64,000 nt of DNA, taken from NCBI GenBank assembly GCA_964431385.1, contig CAYSJM010000001.1, forward strand, positions 62,001 to 126,000, in the 5' to 3' direction. This stretch comes from UTCHB3 sp964431385 (GTDB lineage Bacteria; Bacteroidota; Ignavibacteria; Ignavibacteriales; Ignavibacteriaceae). The notes beneath the pieces were generated by a model that worked only from the letters and a program-made list of their open reading frames with translations, was not told the DNA's origin and made no database searches. Made by a program: the position numbers and the translations under genes. This document shows positions 1-10,300 of this stretch, one piece after another. Numbering within the stretch: the first letter of the stretch is position 1; each line of letters starts with the position of its first letter.

Positions 1-1069
1 TCCCCTCCTTAATCATCTTTCCCGCTTCGATAAGCCCCTCAATTATCTGTTTTCTTTTTTGAAACCAATTACTCTTTGAGGGGGAATTCAAATTTAATCC
101 CCTGCTCCTCAAACCCAGCATAATCGATTCCTCATAGAGGTCGTTTTCTGAAAGCAATTCATCCCCCGCAATGGCTATATTTCTTTTTTCAACAGTTGCA
201 TTATAGATGCTCAGAGCCGAATAATTCCACCATCTTTTTCCATCCATATAGGAATGTGCAGAGGTACCAAAAGAGAGATAATTTTTACAATCCCAATAAA
301 TCCGGTTGTGTTTGCACTCAAATCCGGGTTTACAATAATTTGAGACTTCATAATGAGAAAAACCGTGTTCCGAAAGAAAATCCATCGTAGTTTCATACAA
401 CTCGGAATCAATTTCTTCATCCTGCATTTCAATTTCCCCTTTGAGCACCATTTTATTCAAAATTGTCCCTTTTTCGAGAATTAAGCTGTAAGCAGAAATG
501 TGAGTTACGGGAAGACTGACAGCAATTTCAAGATTCTTCAACCACTTCGCCTTAGTCTGACCGGGCAGATTAAAAATAAGATCGAGTGATATATCGGAAA
601 AACCTGCAGTTGCCGCATCTTTTACGGTCTGAATTGCTGCTTCTGAAGTATGAATTCTGGTAAGAAATTTTAGATCATCTTCGTCAAAGGACTGGATACC
701 GATGCTGATTCTATTTATTCCAACTTTCCGAAATTCCTTTAACTTTTCAAGGGAAACGGTTCCGGGGTTGGTTTCCATTGTAATCTCAGCTGATGAGGAA
801 ACCAGAAATTTTTCTTTCAGATGTTGAATAATCGAACCGAGGTACTCAGGTTCGACAAGTGAGGGTGTTCCACCGCCAAAATAGATGGTTTCAAAATGGT
901 GGGTATCTGAGTAAATTTCAGTAAAGTGATTAATTTCTCTCTTTAAGCAGTCGAGATAGATCGTTTTGTTATCATCTTTGATAATGGAATAAAAATCGCA
1001 ATAGATACATTTATGGTCGCAAAACGGGATGTGGACATAGAGTCCGGCTTCTTTGAGTTGACTAACCAA
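1..1069 (-). CDS. hemW: HemW-like radical SAM protein, 3' end outside the window
   Basis: Reading leftwards from a TTG at 1069, the frame is open to the window edge (about 356 codons). Residues C17, C21 and C24 form the CxxxCxxC radical SAM cluster motif within PFCDHKCIYC, and a YFGGGTPS motif follows near residue 70, as in HemW/coproporphyrinogen III oxidase-like proteins. HemW is a haem chaperone that delivers haem to membrane enzymes; true HemN uses a different cluster spacing, so HemW is favoured. The frame overlaps the end of recN by 8 bases. The TTG is preceded by a GAAGG ribosome site; an in-frame GTG at 1081 is an alternative. The extreme C-terminus, perhaps 10-20 residues, lies beyond base 1. 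Confidence 0.88.
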   Translation of the reverse strand, partial: MVSQLKEAGLYVHIPFCDHKCIYCDFYSIIKDDNKTIYLDCLKREINHFTEIYSDTHHFETIYFGGGTPSLVEPEYLGSIIQHLKEKFLVSSSAEITMETNPGTVSLEKLKEFRKVGINRISIGIQSFDEDDLKFLTRIHTSEAAIQTVKDAATAGFSDISLDLIFNLPGQTKAKWLKNLEIAVSLPVTHISAYSLILEKGTILNKMVLKGEIEMQDEEIDSELYETTMDFLSEHGFSHYEVSNYCKPGFECKHNRIYWDCKNYLSFGTSAHSYMDGKRWWNYSALSIYNATVEKRNIAIAGDELLSENDLYEESIMLGLRSRGLNLNSPSKSNWFQKRKQIIEGLIEAGKMIKEG

Positions 1070-2786
1070 AAAGACCTTCACCTTCAATAAGTTCTTTTGC
1101 ACTCTTAAGAGAAGCCCCGGTAACCTCCGCCCCACTGATTAGTTTGGCGATTTCGCTCACCTTTTCAGTATCGACAAGTTTTTTGATGTGCGTTGAAGTG
1201 GTGCCTTCCTGTTCAATTTTTTGAACTGAAAAATGAATATCAGAAAAAGCAGCAATTTGTGGAAGGTGTGTAATGGCTATAATCTGATGAAACCGGGAGA
1301 GGGATTTTAGAGCAGTCCCAACTTTTTGAGCGATTCTCCCACTTATACCTGTGTCAATTTCATCAAATACCAACACGGGTATTTGGTCCATGCCCGCGAG
1401 CACTGATTTTAGAGATAGCATCACCCTTGAAACTTCACCACCTGAGGCTACCTTTACTAATGGTTTAGGGTGTTCTCCTGCATTTGTAGAGATGTAAAAT
1501 TCAACACGGTCTATTCCGGTCTCATCAAACTTGAAGGAGTTTTCACCAACTACTACAAAATTTCCATCTTTTAATCCCGGTAACTCGTGTGAAATATTCA
1601 CAACAAATTGACCACTTTTAATCCCAAGCTCTGAAAGTTTTTCGATAATTCCGTTCGCAAGAGCTTCTTTGGCACCGTTCCTTTTTTCTGAAAGCTCTTT
1701 TGCGAGGGTGCCACAGATATCTCTTTGTTCTGAGATTAGTTTGTGAACAGTAGCAAGATGTTCTGAAAAATTATCTGCCAAATCGATCTCTTGCAACAGC
1801 TTTTCCCGGGTTTCAATCACTTCTTCGAGGGTGCCGCCGAACTTTTTCTTTAATCTGTTGATTGCAACAAGTCGCTCTCGAAGTGCTTCAAGGCGTGAGG
1901 GATCAAGATCGATGTTTTTCATGTAGTCCCTGATCATCTCGGCACTCCCCTGAATTGCAGCGAGTGCTTGTTCGAGATCGGGCACGAGTTCTGAAAACGC
2001 CTGATCAATTCTTCCTAAAAGCTCCACTTCTTTTTTTGCGGATGCAACAAGATCGTATGATGAGGGGTCACCTTCATACAATTTTGCGAATGAAGAGGAG
2101 GTCAGTGAAAGAATTTTTTCGGAGTTTTCGAGGATTTTTAGTTCCCTCTCCAGCTCAACATCTTCACCGGGTTGCGGGGCTACAGAATCTATCTCTCGAA
2201 GACGGAAGGCAAAAAATTCTCTTTTTTCTTTTAGGTCGTCTCTTTTTGTTTCAATTTCTTTTTGCTCGGCAAGCAGTTTTTGAAGTTTTGCCGCTTCACC
2301 CGAAAATTTTTCTTTTAAGGCGGTTGTTTTTGCAAAACTGTCAAGGTATTCGATATGATTGTCGGCATGAAGAATCGCCTGATGTTCGTGTTGTCCGTGC
2401 AGATCAACGAGGCAATCGCCAATCTCTTTGAGGGTGTTTATGCTAACCGGGGTGTCGTTGACAAAAGCACGACTGCTCCCTTTCAGCGACACTTCCCTTC
2501 TGATTATTATTTCAGAGTTAAATTCAATTTCATTTTGCCGCAGTAATTTTTCAATACGGGATGCAGAGGGTAAATTAAGATTAAAAACCCCCTCGACAAA
2601 AGCTTTTTGAGAGCCTGTTCTAACCGATTCAACATAGGCTCTTCCGCCAAGAATCAGCCCCATAGCATCGAGCATTATCGACTTTCCGGCACCTGTCTCA
2701 CCCGTAATAATATTAAGACCCCGACCAAATTCGATCGTGACTTCTTTTATGAGTGCGTAATCTTTAATGAAGAGTGAGGTGAGCAT
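1062..2786 (-). CDS. recN: DNA repair protein RecN
   Basis: 574 residues, the usual RecN length. The Walker A motif GETGAGKS is at residues 29-36. Long coiled-coil arms occupy the middle, and the C-terminal head has the ABC signature (ASGGEVSR) followed by Walker B and D-loop (VFDEIDTGISG) and the switch segment ITHLPQIAA. RecN is an SMC-like ATPase that acts in the cytoplasm on double-strand breaks with RecA. The gene is followed on the same strand by hemW with an 8-base overlap, so the two are probably co-transcribed. The ribosome site before the ATG is weak. Confidence 0.97.
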   Translation of the reverse strand: MLTSLFIKDYALIKEVTIEFGRGLNIITGETGAGKSIMLDAMGLILGGRAYVESVRTGSQKAFVEGVFNLNLPSASRIEKLLRQNEIEFNSEIIIRREVSLKGSSRAFVNDTPVSINTLKEIGDCLVDLHGQHEHQAILHADNHIEYLDSFAKTTALKEKFSGEAAKLQKLLAEQKEIETKRDDLKEKREFFAFRLREIDSVAPQPGEDVELERELKILENSEKILSLTSSSFAKLYEGDPSSYDLVASAKKEVELLGRIDQAFSELVPDLEQALAAIQGSAEMIRDYMKNIDLDPSRLEALRERLVAINRLKKKFGGTLEEVIETREKLLQEIDLADNFSEHLATVHKLISEQRDICGTLAKELSEKRNGAKEALANGIIEKLSELGIKSGQFVVNISHELPGLKDGNFVVVGENSFKFDETGIDRVEFYISTNAGEHPKPLVKVASGGEVSRVMLSLKSVLAGMDQIPVLVFDEIDTGISGRIAQKVGTALKSLSRFHQIIAITHLPQIAAFSDIHFSVQKIEQEGTTSTHIKKLVDTEKVSEIAKLISGAEVTGASLKSAKELIEGEGLFG

Positions 2787-2830
2787 TTCTATCTGTAACC
2801 CGGAGTAATCTCTGAATTATGTTCATTTCA

Positions 2831-2883
2831 CAAAAAGCATATAAGAATAAAAGAAGGAGCTCCCTTCATCATTCTTATATGCT
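2831..2883 (-). terminator. Terminator after the S9 peptidase/DUF1232 operon
   Basis: A perfect 13-bp inverted repeat has arms at 2836-2848 and 2871-2883. On the minus strand it is followed directly by a run of five T. The loop itself holds a second small palindrome (GAAGG/CCTTC around AGCTC). It lies 45 bases after the DUF1232 stop codon and 50 bases before recN. Confidence 0.75.
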
Positions 2884-2927
2884 TCTGTTTTATTGTTCCT
2901 GTTCCCGGACCTTATCACAAGAAGGAA

Positions 2928-3362
2928 TTAACTGTCGTAGTATGATGACAGTTCGTGTCCGAGAAATTTAAGGATCGATCCAATAACACCAAGATCATCC
3001 ATATAACCAAAAAGGGGCACCAAATCGGGTATGGCATCAATAGGTGAAATAAAATAGACCAGCCCAACAACTACAATGGCTTTCCTGTACCATGATACAC
3101 GGGAGTCGAGCATGTAGTTATAAAGAGCAATTATGTCACGAACGAATGATATTTTGGTTCCGGATTCTTCGAGTTTTTGCCAGAGGTTTGCGTTCACATA
3201 CTCGGCTTGTTTCTCGTATTCCTCTTTGGTCTCGATGTAGTCGAAATCAAAATCTCCTTCTCCGTTCCCGTTATCCTTCAGTCCCCCATCCAAGGGGACA
3301 TCATGAAAGTCGAGATGCTCTTCGCCCAGGTGATCCAGGGTTTTGTCTTTTGTTTCTTCCAT
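2928..3362 (-). CDS. DUF1232 (YkvA-type) membrane protein
   Basis: 144 residues. The first half is acidic and hydrophilic. Residues about 87-135 carry the DUF1232 core, a hydrophobic segment with the motif SPIDAIPDLVP and a second hydrophobic stretch with MDDLGVIG. The family is widespread and has no settled function; members are small membrane-associated proteins. A good AGAGG ribosome site precedes the ATG. The start is only 10 bases after the S9 peptidase stop, so the two share a transcript that ends at the hairpin at 2831-2883. Confidence 0.85.
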   Translation of the reverse strand: MEETKDKTLDHLGEEHLDFHDVPLDGGLKDNGNGEGDFDFDYIETKEEYEKQAEYVNANLWQKLEESGTKISFVRDIIALYNYMLDSRVSWYRKAIVVVGLVYFISPIDAIPDLVPLFGYMDDLGVIGSILKFLGHELSSYYDS

Positions 3363-3372
3363 GACAACCTCT

Positions 3373-5415
3373 CTATTTTTTCTTTTCCGGTGTATAGTGT
3401 TTTTCGAACCAGTCGTAAACAGTTAACCACCAGAGTCTTGAGTTTTGTGGTTTTGCAACAAAATGAGTTTCGTCGGGGTAATATAAAAATTTACTTTCAA
3501 TTCCCAAGCGTTGAAGTGATGTAAATAATTGAAAAGCTTGTTCTTCGGGCACTCTGAAGTCTTTTGCACCATGAACTACAAGCATTGGAGTCTTGGCATT
3601 ATGGATAAAACGATGTGGTGACCATTTTTCATAATCTTTTCTTTTTTCCCATGGTGTACCTCCAAATTCCCATTCAGGGAACCATAACTGTTCGGTTGTA
3701 CCAAACATGCTTTCAAGATTAAAAACTCCTGCGTGTGAAACGAGAGCTTTAAATCTGTCGGTATGACCCGCGATCCAGTTAATCATATATCCGCCGTAAG
3801 ATGCACCGGCAGCAAAAGTGTTGTTTTTATCGATGTACTGGAATTTCTTAACCGCGTAATCATAAACATTCATAAGATCGGTATAGACTTTTCCACCCCA
3901 GTCTTTTGAAATTTCGTCAGTAAATTTTTGACCATAACCAATACTTCCTCTGGGGTTGGGGGCAATAACCACATAACCGCCTGCTGCAAACATTTGGAGG
4001 TTCCAGCGGTAATGGAAATCGTCATTCCAGTGACCTTGTGGTCCACCATGAATGAGAAAAACAAGAGGATATTTCTTTGATGGATCAAAACCTGCGGGTT
4101 TTACGAGAATCGATTGAACAGAAGTTCCACCGGCACCTTTGGTGGTAAAAGTTTCGATATCATTCATTTCCAATTGATTCAAAACCTGTTGATTCACATA
4201 AGAAATTCTCATCATACCACTGCCGTCAACATTAGCAGAATAAATTTCATGAGGCATGGTTGAAGCCTGTTTCCTGAAGAACAGCTTACTACCGTTAGCT
4301 GCAAGATTCAGATCAGTGATGTTGCTCCCCTTAATCAGGGTATTCAATTTTTGTGATGCAACATCGACACTGTAAACCTGATTGTAAACTTCAAAAGGTG
4401 CAATAAAATAGATAGTTTTGCTATCCGGCGACCAGATTAAATTTTCTGCTGTAAGGTCAAATTTTGCAGAGATGTCGGTAAGGCTGCCTTTGGTTCTGTC
4501 AAAAACGATGATCCTCTTTTTATCAGCCTCAAATCCTTTTCTTTCCATCGAAGTGAAGGCGATATATTTCCCATCAGGTGAATAAACGGGTTCGCAGTCA
4601 TTTCCTTCGCTCTTTGATATTTTCACATGCTTTGGAGCATTTCCTTTTAGAACTTCTTCGAGGTTCACAGTCCAAATATCATTGTTTGTGCTTGTAGCAA
4701 GAACTTTATCTTTGTTCGCAGTAAAAACAGCTTCTTTTCCATCGGGTGAGAAACCAAAATCGTTTTCAGAGCCGAGAGCAACAGGTGGTACATCGTAGGA
4801 CGCACCGGGGGTCAGGTCGTAAGCTTTTTTTGCAGAGATATCGAGCAAATAAAGGAGACTTCTTTTGTCGCCTCTCCATCTGTTAAAATCACGATAATAA
4901 AGTTCTGTGAAAACCGATGCTTTAACCTTGTTTTCTTCAGCTTGTTTATCGCGAGTCTCATTGCACTCATTCCCAAGACCGCACGAAGGATAAACTGAGG
5001 AAGTGAAGAGAATATACTTTCCGTCATCAGAAAATTTGAAGGAATTTACGCCAGAATAATAACTTGTGAGTGCTTGTTCACCTGTTCCGTCAGGATTACA
5101 AAGATAAATTTGGTCATCAAACAAATAAGCAAGTTTCTTCAGAGCCGGGACATATACCGGTGCACTCTCATTCTTCTCACTGGTTTTGATCCCTTTTTTG
5201 CCTGAACCATCGGCATTTATACTGCTGATGTTACTGTTACCCTTGTTTAGCTCCATACTGTAAACAGAAGAAGCGAAGAATATATTATTTCCATCCGGGG
5301 AAACAGATATTTTGTTTATTCTCTCCATCGACCAAAGATCATCGATGGTAATTAACCTTTTCTGCTGCGGCATTATAAGTGTACTCATGAATAATATGAA
5401 AATAAATAATCTCAA
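3373..5415 (-). CDS. Secreted S9 family prolyl oligopeptidase-type peptidase
   Basis: 680 residues. A short signal peptide (MRLFIFILFMSTLIM) is followed by TolB-like beta-propeller repeats with several SPDG(K/N) blade motifs, then an alpha/beta hydrolase domain in the last 250 residues. The catalytic triad is visible as Ser539 (GASYGG), Asp619 (HGAKDFRVP) and His651 (DETHF). Such enzymes cleave short peptides, often dipeptides or acylated residues, in the periplasm or outside the cell. The start is a TTG, chosen because it gives the signal peptide and has a GAGG site upstream; the next in-frame ATG (residue 10) would lose most of it. It leads an operon with the DUF1232 gene. Confidence 0.92.
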   Translation of the reverse strand: MRLFIFILFMSTLIMPQQKRLITIDDLWSMERINKISVSPDGNNIFFASSVYSMELNKGNSNISSINADGSGKKGIKTSEKNESAPVYVPALKKLAYLFDDQIYLCNPDGTGEQALTSYYSGVNSFKFSDDGKYILFTSSVYPSCGLGNECNETRDKQAEENKVKASVFTELYYRDFNRWRGDKRSLLYLLDISAKKAYDLTPGASYDVPPVALGSENDFGFSPDGKEAVFTANKDKVLATSTNNDIWTVNLEEVLKGNAPKHVKISKSEGNDCEPVYSPDGKYIAFTSMERKGFEADKKRIIVFDRTKGSLTDISAKFDLTAENLIWSPDSKTIYFIAPFEVYNQVYSVDVASQKLNTLIKGSNITDLNLAANGSKLFFRKQASTMPHEIYSANVDGSGMMRISYVNQQVLNQLEMNDIETFTTKGAGGTSVQSILVKPAGFDPSKKYPLVFLIHGGPQGHWNDDFHYRWNLQMFAAGGYVVIAPNPRGSIGYGQKFTDEISKDWGGKVYTDLMNVYDYAVKKFQYIDKNNTFAAGASYGGYMINWIAGHTDRFKALVSHAGVFNLESMFGTTEQLWFPEWEFGGTPWEKRKDYEKWSPHRFIHNAKTPMLVVHGAKDFRVPEEQAFQLFTSLQRLGIESKFLYYPDETHFVAKPQNSRLWWLTVYDWFEKHYTPEKKK

Positions 5416-5797
5416 GACGGCACCTCGCTAACTTGATAAAAAGTTGTAATAATGAGTGAAAATTTACGAAATTTTAAGGGATTCACAGAAGGGAAAATGA
5501 TGGCATGCTTCTTTCAGTGATGAAATGGTTAGAATTAATAAATTGAAAATAAAATTCCCTGTGAGAGAGTCAGAAATAATGAATAATGATTTGATTTAAT
5601 TCGTTATTTGAGTCTTTTTTCATCGTCAAGAGTCTAAATCTACTGTATCGGAAGTTAGAAAGAATAAAAAAGTGAATTTTTTTTTATCCTTTGTGTGGAT
5701 TTAAAATATTTTCCTTATTTATTTGCGAGCTAAATTTTTTAATTTATCACACAATTTTTCAAAAAATAATGAACAGGAATAAGAAGGAGTAGCTTTT
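5416..5797. other. 382-base AT-rich intergenic region between divergent genes
   Basis: Lies between the leftward S9 peptidase and the rightward acidic-protein gene, so it should hold both promoters. The sequence is AT-rich with T and A runs. I found no exact TAnnTTTG element, no convincing hairpin and no coding signal. Confidence 0.5.
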
Positions 5798-6178
5798 ATG
5801 CCATTTATCGATGATTCAGAAAACCTGAATTTGGACTTATCAGAAGATGAAACGCCGGTCTGGCATCTGGCAGAAGAATTTTTTGCATTTGCAAAGAAGA
5901 AAAATATGGACGATGAAATGAACGATGATGATTTCGATGATGAAGATTTCGATGATGAAGATCTTGACGACGATGATGATGACGATGATGATGATCTTGA
6001 CGACGATTTTGGCGAAGAAGACATTGAAAAATTCTTGGAGGATTTCGAAGAAGACGAACTCTTTAACGATGATGATTTTGACGACGATGAAGATGACATA
6101 GACGAAGATGATATCGACGATGACTTTGATATTGACCCGAATACCACTATCGACGATGACGACGACGACGATTTTTAG
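5798..6178 (+). CDS. Extremely acidic Asp-rich small protein
   Basis: 126 residues, of which 54 are Asp and 17 Glu (56 percent acidic); there are four Lys, one His and no Arg. Residues 1-37 are of ordinary composition (EEFFAFAKKK); from residue 38 the chain is runs of D broken by single F, L or I. It ends in seven D and a C-terminal F. A strong AAGGAG site before the ATG and a terminator just after support a real, translated gene. No family is recognised. The composition suggests a nucleic-acid mimic, a chaperone-like acidic tail or a cation-binding protein; none of these can be chosen from sequence. Confidence 0.75.
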   Translation: MPFIDDSENLNLDLSEDETPVWHLAEEFFAFAKKKNMDDEMNDDDFDDEDFDDEDLDDDDDDDDDDLDDDFGEEDIEKFLEDFEEDELFNDDDFDDDEDDIDEDDIDDDFDIDPNTTIDDDDDDDF

Positions 6179-6222
6179 TCTGCCTTACCCCACCGCGGGC
6201 TCAACTCTTTTAATTGTGAATT

Positions 6223-6250
6223 CGGGCTGCCAAGAACAGCCCGTTTTCAA
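6223..6250 (+). terminator. Terminator after the acidic-protein gene
   Basis: A 7-bp GC-rich stem, CGGGCTG at 6223-6229 and CAGCCCG at 6237-6243, is followed by TTTT. It lies between the acidic-protein stop and the convergent hldD gene. Confidence 0.7.
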
Positions 6251-6264
6251 TTTAAAGAGTAAAC

Positions 6265-7239
6265 CTATTCACCAAGGAACTTTTGTGGTAAAAGATAATT
6301 TTTAACATAGTCGGACACACCCTCTTCCAACGAATGAAGCGGAGCTGAATAACCTGTACTTCTGATTTTGGAAATATCCGCTTCTGTAAAATATTGATAT
6401 TTGGGTGCGAGGTAATCAGGCATATCGATATATTCTATCTGCGGTTGCAAACCCATCGACGAAAAAATTGCACCAACGAGGTCGTTCCAGGTTCTGGCTT
6501 TCCCCTGCCCAAGATTAAACAAACCATTAAATTCCGGATTTCGAACCAGATGAAGTGTCATATTCACAGCATCTTTCACATAAACGAAGTCGCGCATCTG
6601 TTCACCGTCTTTATATCCGGGGTGGAGGGATTTAAAAAGGGTAACTTTTCCTGTATCCTTAATCTGTCCGTATGCTTTGTGGACTACACTTCGCATATCT
6701 CCTTTATGAGATTCGTTTGGACCGTAAACATTAAAATATTTTACACCGGCAATTTTACCGAGATTTCCGGTGAGGTATGCCCACTGATCGAACATATTTT
6801 TTGAATATCCATACATATTCAACGGTTTGATAATGAGACAGTTTTCGTCCTTGTCTTCAAACCCAAGTTCACCGTCTCCATAAGTGGCTGCAGATGAAGC
6901 GTAAACAAACCTGATATCCTTTAAGATTGAATGTTCCGCTAACACTCTTGTATATCGGTAGTTGTTTTCTACTAAATGATCGGCATTTTTTTCCGTTGTT
7001 GATGAGTTTGCACCCATGTGGATAATCGCTTCAACATTACCAAAATGGAGACGGTCTTCTATCTTTTTGAGAAACTCTGATTTATCGATAAAGTCACGAT
7101 ATTTAAGGTTTACAAGATTTTTCCACTTCTCGTCACTCCCAAGAGAATCGACGATGAGGATGTCAGTTATACCTTCCCGGTTCAACTGCCAAACGATTGC
7201 ACTGCCGATAAATCCGGCTGCACCAGTTACTATATACAT
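6265..7239 (-). CDS. hldD: ADP-L-glycero-D-manno-heptose 6-epimerase
   Basis: 324 residues, close to the 310 of E. coli HldD and collinear with it from the N-terminus. The Rossmann motif TGAAGFIG (residues 5-12) binds NADP, and the SDR pair Tyr143-x3-Lys147 (YGYSK) is present. The enzyme converts ADP-D-glycero- to ADP-L-glycero-manno-heptose for the inner core of lipopolysaccharide, so the cell should have a heptose-containing outer membrane. An AGG lies before the ATG. The gene is divergent from metH with a short shared upstream region. Confidence 0.93.
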   Translation of the reverse strand: MYIVTGAAGFIGSAIVWQLNREGITDILIVDSLGSDEKWKNLVNLKYRDFIDKSEFLKKIEDRLHFGNVEAIIHMGANSSTTEKNADHLVENNYRYTRVLAEHSILKDIRFVYASSAATYGDGELGFEDKDENCLIIKPLNMYGYSKNMFDQWAYLTGNLGKIAGVKYFNVYGPNESHKGDMRSVVHKAYGQIKDTGKVTLFKSLHPGYKDGEQMRDFVYVKDAVNMTLHLVRNPEFNGLFNLGQGKARTWNDLVGAIFSSMGLQPQIEYIDMPDYLAPKYQYFTEADISKIRSTGYSAPLHSLEEGVSDYVKNYLLPQKFLGE

Positions 7240-7250
7240 CTAAAACCTAT

Positions 7251-7258
7251 TATCTTTG
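7251..7258 (+). promoter_or_regulatory. Possible -7 element (TAnnTTTG) upstream of metH
   Basis: TATCTTTG matches the Bacteroidota -7 consensus and lies about 100 bases before the chosen metH start. No -33 TTG at the normal spacing was found, so this is only a candidate. No cobalamin riboswitch fits in the space available. Confidence 0.3.
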
Positions 7259-7354
7259 TTATTGCGGGGATAAAAATTAAATTTGTAATTCCATTTTAAC
7301 GAATTGATCAAAAAAAATCAAATACTTTACACAATCTCACGAATATATTTTACG

Positions 7355-10300
7355 ATGAATGACACAAAAGCAATTTTAGAGGCTCTTTTAAGAGAACGGA
7401 TACTGATTCTTGATGGTGCGATGGGCACGATGATACAGAGATATCGGCTAAGTGAAGAAGATTTTAGAGGTGAAGATTATAAAAATCACCCTTCAGATTT
7501 AAAGGGGAACAATGATCTTCTCTCGATCACCAAGCCTGAAGTGATAAAGGAAATTCACAGACAGTATCTTGAAGCCGGTGCTGACATTATAGAAACCAAC
7601 ACATTCAACAGCACTTCATTTGCACAAGCAGATTACAGTTTGCAAAGCGAAGTTTACAAGTTAAACTTCCATTCTGCAAAAATTGCAAAAGAGGTTACTG
7701 CAGAGTTTAATGTGCCGGGAAACAACAAACCAAGATTTGTTGCCGGAGCACTTGGTCCTACAAACAAGTCTCTTTCACTTTCGCCCGATGTAAATGATCC
7801 GGGGTACCGTGCTGTTAATTTTCAGGAAGTTGCGGAGGCTTATGTTGCTCAATTGAGAGGATTAATTGATGGCGGTGTGGATATAATCCTGATCGAAACC
7901 ATCTTCGATACCATGAATTCGAAAGCAGCAATTTACGCACTTGAGGAAGTGTTCACCGAAAAAAATGTTTCTCTCCCTGTCATGATCTCAGGAACCATTG
8001 TAGATTTGAGTGGAAGAAATCTTTCGGGACAGACAGCAGAAGCCTTCCTGATCTCGATAAGTCACGCACGGAACCTTGTTAGCGTCGGTTTAAACTGTGC
8101 TCTTGGTGCAACACAAATGAGACCCTTCTTAAAGGAAATTGCTGACAAATGTCCCTGGTTTGTGAGCGTTTATCCTAATGCAGGACTTCCAAACGAGTTC
8201 GGTGGCTACGATGAAACTCCGAACATGATGGCTGAAGTGTTAAAAGAATTTGCTTCAGAAAATATGTTCAATATGGTGGGCGGCTGCTGTGGTACCACAC
8301 CCGATCATATCAAATTGATCGCTGAAACCATCGCCCCACTTCAACCGAGAGTTCCTCCCACTCCGCCAAAATATTTGAGACTAAGCGGTTTTGAACCTCT
8401 TGTAGTTCGACCCGAAACAAATTTTGTGAATATTGGAGAGCGGACAAATGTGGCAGGATCGAGAAAATTTGCAAAACTGATCCTTAACGGTAATTTTGAA
8501 GAGGCTCTCTCAATAGCAAGACATCAAGTGGAGGGTGGTGCCCAGGTACTCGATGTAAATATGGATGAAGGAATGCTCGATTCCGAAGCTTCAATGACAA
8601 AATTCTTAAATCTCATGGGCTCTGAACCTGATATTGCCAAGCTTCCCGTGATGATTGACTCATCCAAATGGTCAGTGCTCGAAGCAGGACTTCGCTGCCT
8701 CCAAGGGAAATCGATTGTTAATTCAATCAGTTTAAAAGAGGGTGAAGAGGTCTTTAAACAGCATGCACGGAAAGTTCTTCAGTATGGAGCTGCCGTAATA
8801 GTGATGGCGTTTGACGAAGAAGGACAAGCCGATACACTCGCTCGAAGAATTGAGATTTGCTCAAGGGCTTATAAAATTCTTGTAGAGGAAGTTGGTTTTC
8901 CACCCGAGGATATAATTTTTGATCCCAATGTTCTTACAGTAGCAACAGGTATGGAAGAACATAACAACTATAGTGTCGATTACATCGAAGCAACCCGATG
9001 GATAAAGGGAAACCTTCCATACGCAAAAGTGAGTGGGGGTGTCTCAAATGTTTCCTTCTCATTCCGTGGTAACGATGTAGTGCGTGAAGCGATGCATTCT
9101 GCGTTTTTATACCATGCAATCAAAGCGGGTATGGATATGGGAATAGTGAACGCAGGTCAGCTGGAGGTTTATGAAGATATCGATAAAGAACTTCTGACTC
9201 TCGTGGAAGATGTGTTACTGAATAGAAGAAGTGATGCTACCGAAAGGCTGATAAATTTCGCAGAACATGTGAAAAGCAAAGATAAAGCTGAAGTAAAAAC
9301 TGAAAGCTGGAGAGAAACTTCCGTAGAAGAGAGATTAAAATATGCCCTCTTAAAAGGAATTGTTGATTACATCGACGAAGATACTGAAGAAGCACGACTA
9401 AAATACCCTGCACCTTTGAATGTAATTGAAGGTCCATTAATGGACGGAATGAATCTTGTGGGTGACCTCTTCGGAGCCGGTAAAATGTTCTTGCCTCAGG
9501 TGGTTAAATCTGCCAGAGTGATGAAAAAATCAGTTGCCATCCTCATTCCCTACATAGAAGAAGAGAAGAAAAAAACTCCCGGTACTAACCAGAGTGCGGG
9601 TAAAATCCTACTTGCCACGGTGAAAGGTGATGTCCATGATATCGGTAAGAACATTGTTGGCGTAGTGCTCGGTTGCAACAATTTTGATGTGATCGATCTT
9701 GGTGTAATGGTACCTACTGAGAAAATTTTGGATACGGCGATTAAAGAGAATGTGGATATTATCGGTGTAAGTGGGCTTATCACCCCATCCCTCGATGAGA
9801 TGGTGAGTGTGGCGAAGGAGATGGAGAGACGAAAAATGAACATACCTCTACTAATAGGTGGAGCTACCACATCCAGAGTTCATACTGCGGTTAAAATTGC
9901 TCCCAACTATTCGGCTCCGGTGGTTCATGTACTTGATGCTTCAAGAAGTGTACCTGTAGCAGCTAAACTCATTAATCCTGAAACAGCCGGTGAGTTTGCA
10001 AACGGAATAAAAAACGAGTATGAAAAAGTTCGTGAGGAGCACCGTAAAAAACGGGACACAAAAGAGTTCGTCACAATTCAGGAAGCAAGACGGAACAGAT
10101 TTAAACCCGATTGGGAGAACTATACCCCACCTGTACCTGTTAAAACCGGTATTACGGAGTATAAGGCAATACCTCTTGAAACCCTAAAAGAATTCATCGA
10201 TTGGACTCCTTTCTTCCAGGCTTGGGAGATGAGGGGTAAATTTCCTGATATCTTTGAGACAGCCAAATATGGCAGTGAAGCAAAAAAATTGTTTGCCGAT

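Noticed and set aside
1955..2431. A 158-codon plus-strand frame inside recN
   Set aside because: Basic, low-information product lying entirely antisense to the well conserved RecN.
5719..6147. A 142-codon Ser-rich reading frame antisense to the acidic protein
   Set aside because: Ser runs are the expected antisense of repeated GAT/GAC codons; no ribosome site, and the acidic frame has a strong one and a terminator.
7240..7354. Cobalamin riboswitch before metH
   Set aside because: Space is too small for the usual 200-base element and no B12-box-like sequence was seen.
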